From positions 1 through 33,530 of the IMG/VR virus record IMGVR_UViG_3300045738_001611: a stretch of 33,530 nt of DNA. The stretch is one strand, 5' to 3'. Source of the DNA: a virus. A program made the position numbers and the translations under genes. Positions 33,009 to 33,530 of the stretch are shown piece by piece. Position 1 is the stretch's first letter; the number at the start of each line of letters is the position of its first letter. The notes below the pieces were generated by a model. That model was not told where the DNA came from, ran no database searches, and saw nothing but the letters and a program-made list of their open reading frames with translations.

Positions 33009-33530
33009 ATGAAAAACGACGTTATCTTTCTGGGGCATCTTGGTCTAGGAGATCATATAATACAGCAGGGTATTGTGAATAGGCTTGCTCGTCAATACGA
33101 GCGTGTTTTTATTTTTTGCAAGCATCATAACCTAGGGTCGGTTAGATGTATGTGCGGCCCTAACGTAAACATCATACCCGTAGCGGGAGACGAGGATGTG
33201 CATCAACTATATCCACAAATAAAAAACGCGGACATAATTAGTGTGGGTTTTTATAATGAGAATTGGGAAAAGTTTTCCGAAAGTGAAATGTCTTTTGATA
33301 GATACTTTTATCATCAAGTCAACCTCGATTTTGCAACAACTTACAACATAGATCTAAAAGACGGAAAACAGTGGGAAACGGTGATAGAACTAGATCCCAA
33401 AGAGCCTTTCTGTTTTATTCATGATGACGATTTTCGGGGGTTTGGAATAAATATGACAAGAGTCAAGACAGTGCTCCCCATCGTTCGGCCCACCATAAGG
33501 AGCGATACTATATTTGACTATCTACCACTA
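33009..33530 (+). CDS. partial glycan-cluster protein, GT-B-like, cut by window end
   Basis: This is an open frame of 174 codons from ATG 33009 with no stop before the edge of the window. It is preceded by GAGGGATAGC and begins DVIFLGHLGLGDHIIQQG, a loop found at the front of heptosyltransferase-like and related two-lobed glycosyltransferases. Later VFIFCKHHN, NADIISVGFY and KEPFCFIHDDDFRGFGIN follow. The last phrase with 'FIHDD...RGF' suggests a second lobe. I call it GT-B-like from shape only. The missing C-terminal half should hold the donor site. Confidence 0.6.
   Translation, partial: MKNDVIFLGHLGLGDHIIQQGIVNRLARQYERVFIFCKHHNLGSVRCMCGPNVNIIPVAGDEDVHQLYPQIKNADIISVGFYNENWEKFSESEMSFDRYFYHQVNLDFATTYNIDLKDGKQWETVIELDPKEPFCFIHDDDFRGFGINMTRVKTVLPIVRPTIRSDTIFDYLPL

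Overview
The window reads as a stretch of a large tailed double-stranded DNA phage genome (Caudoviricetes), or a contig of one. All 41 genes called are on the + strand. They are packed almost without gaps, and many are joined by 1-30 base stop/start overlaps (ATGA, GTGA, TAATG). Phage hallmarks are PhoH, a RecA/UvsX-type recombinase, a DnaB-type helicase, a TOPRIM primase, a T4 gp1-like dNMP kinase and a probable tail-tube protein. Shine-Dalgarno sequences (AGGAG, GGAGG, AAGGA) lie before many starts, which argues for a host that uses them. Heptose and LPS-type sugar genes suggest a Gram-negative host. The host itself cannot be read from the sequence. I saw no tRNA, rRNA, CRISPR array, insertion sequence, integrase or convincing terminator.

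Layout. 1-133: short non-coding leader. 134-1411: probable tail-tube or other virion protein. 1419-4410: PhoH, an FmdB-type zinc ribbon and five small unknown genes. 4385-17903: recombination and replication block, comprising RecA/UvsX, a Vsr-like nuclease, an out-of-place exostosin-like glycosyltransferase, a possible recombination mediator, a zinc-ribbon protein, DnaB, primase, dNMP kinase, a RecB/Cas4-like nuclease, a 51-residue membrane hairpin, a double methyltransferase, a C-family (DnaE) DNA polymerase in two separate genes with a DEDDh exonuclease and a small unknown gene between the halves, and an SSB. 17912 to the end: a glycan island of about 18 genes. It holds nine or so GT-A and GT-B glycosyltransferases, FkbM and other methyltransferases, a sugar nucleotidyltransferase, a GDP-fucose-synthase-like enzyme, both halves of a HldE-type heptose pathway separated by a polysaccharide pyruvyltransferase, a cupin, and a final gene cut by the window edge.

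How they may work together. The replication genes form a nearly self-contained replisome with a polymerase and proofreading exonuclease encoded as separate subunits. The glycan island could make an activated heptose and a 6-deoxyhexose and build a methylated, possibly pyruvylated oligosaccharide. Its target (host LPS or capsule, the virion, or DNA) is not shown by the sequence. The most unusual points are the split DnaE with its exonuclease in the gap, the phage heptose module interrupted by a pyruvyltransferase, and the fused double methyltransferase inside the replication block.
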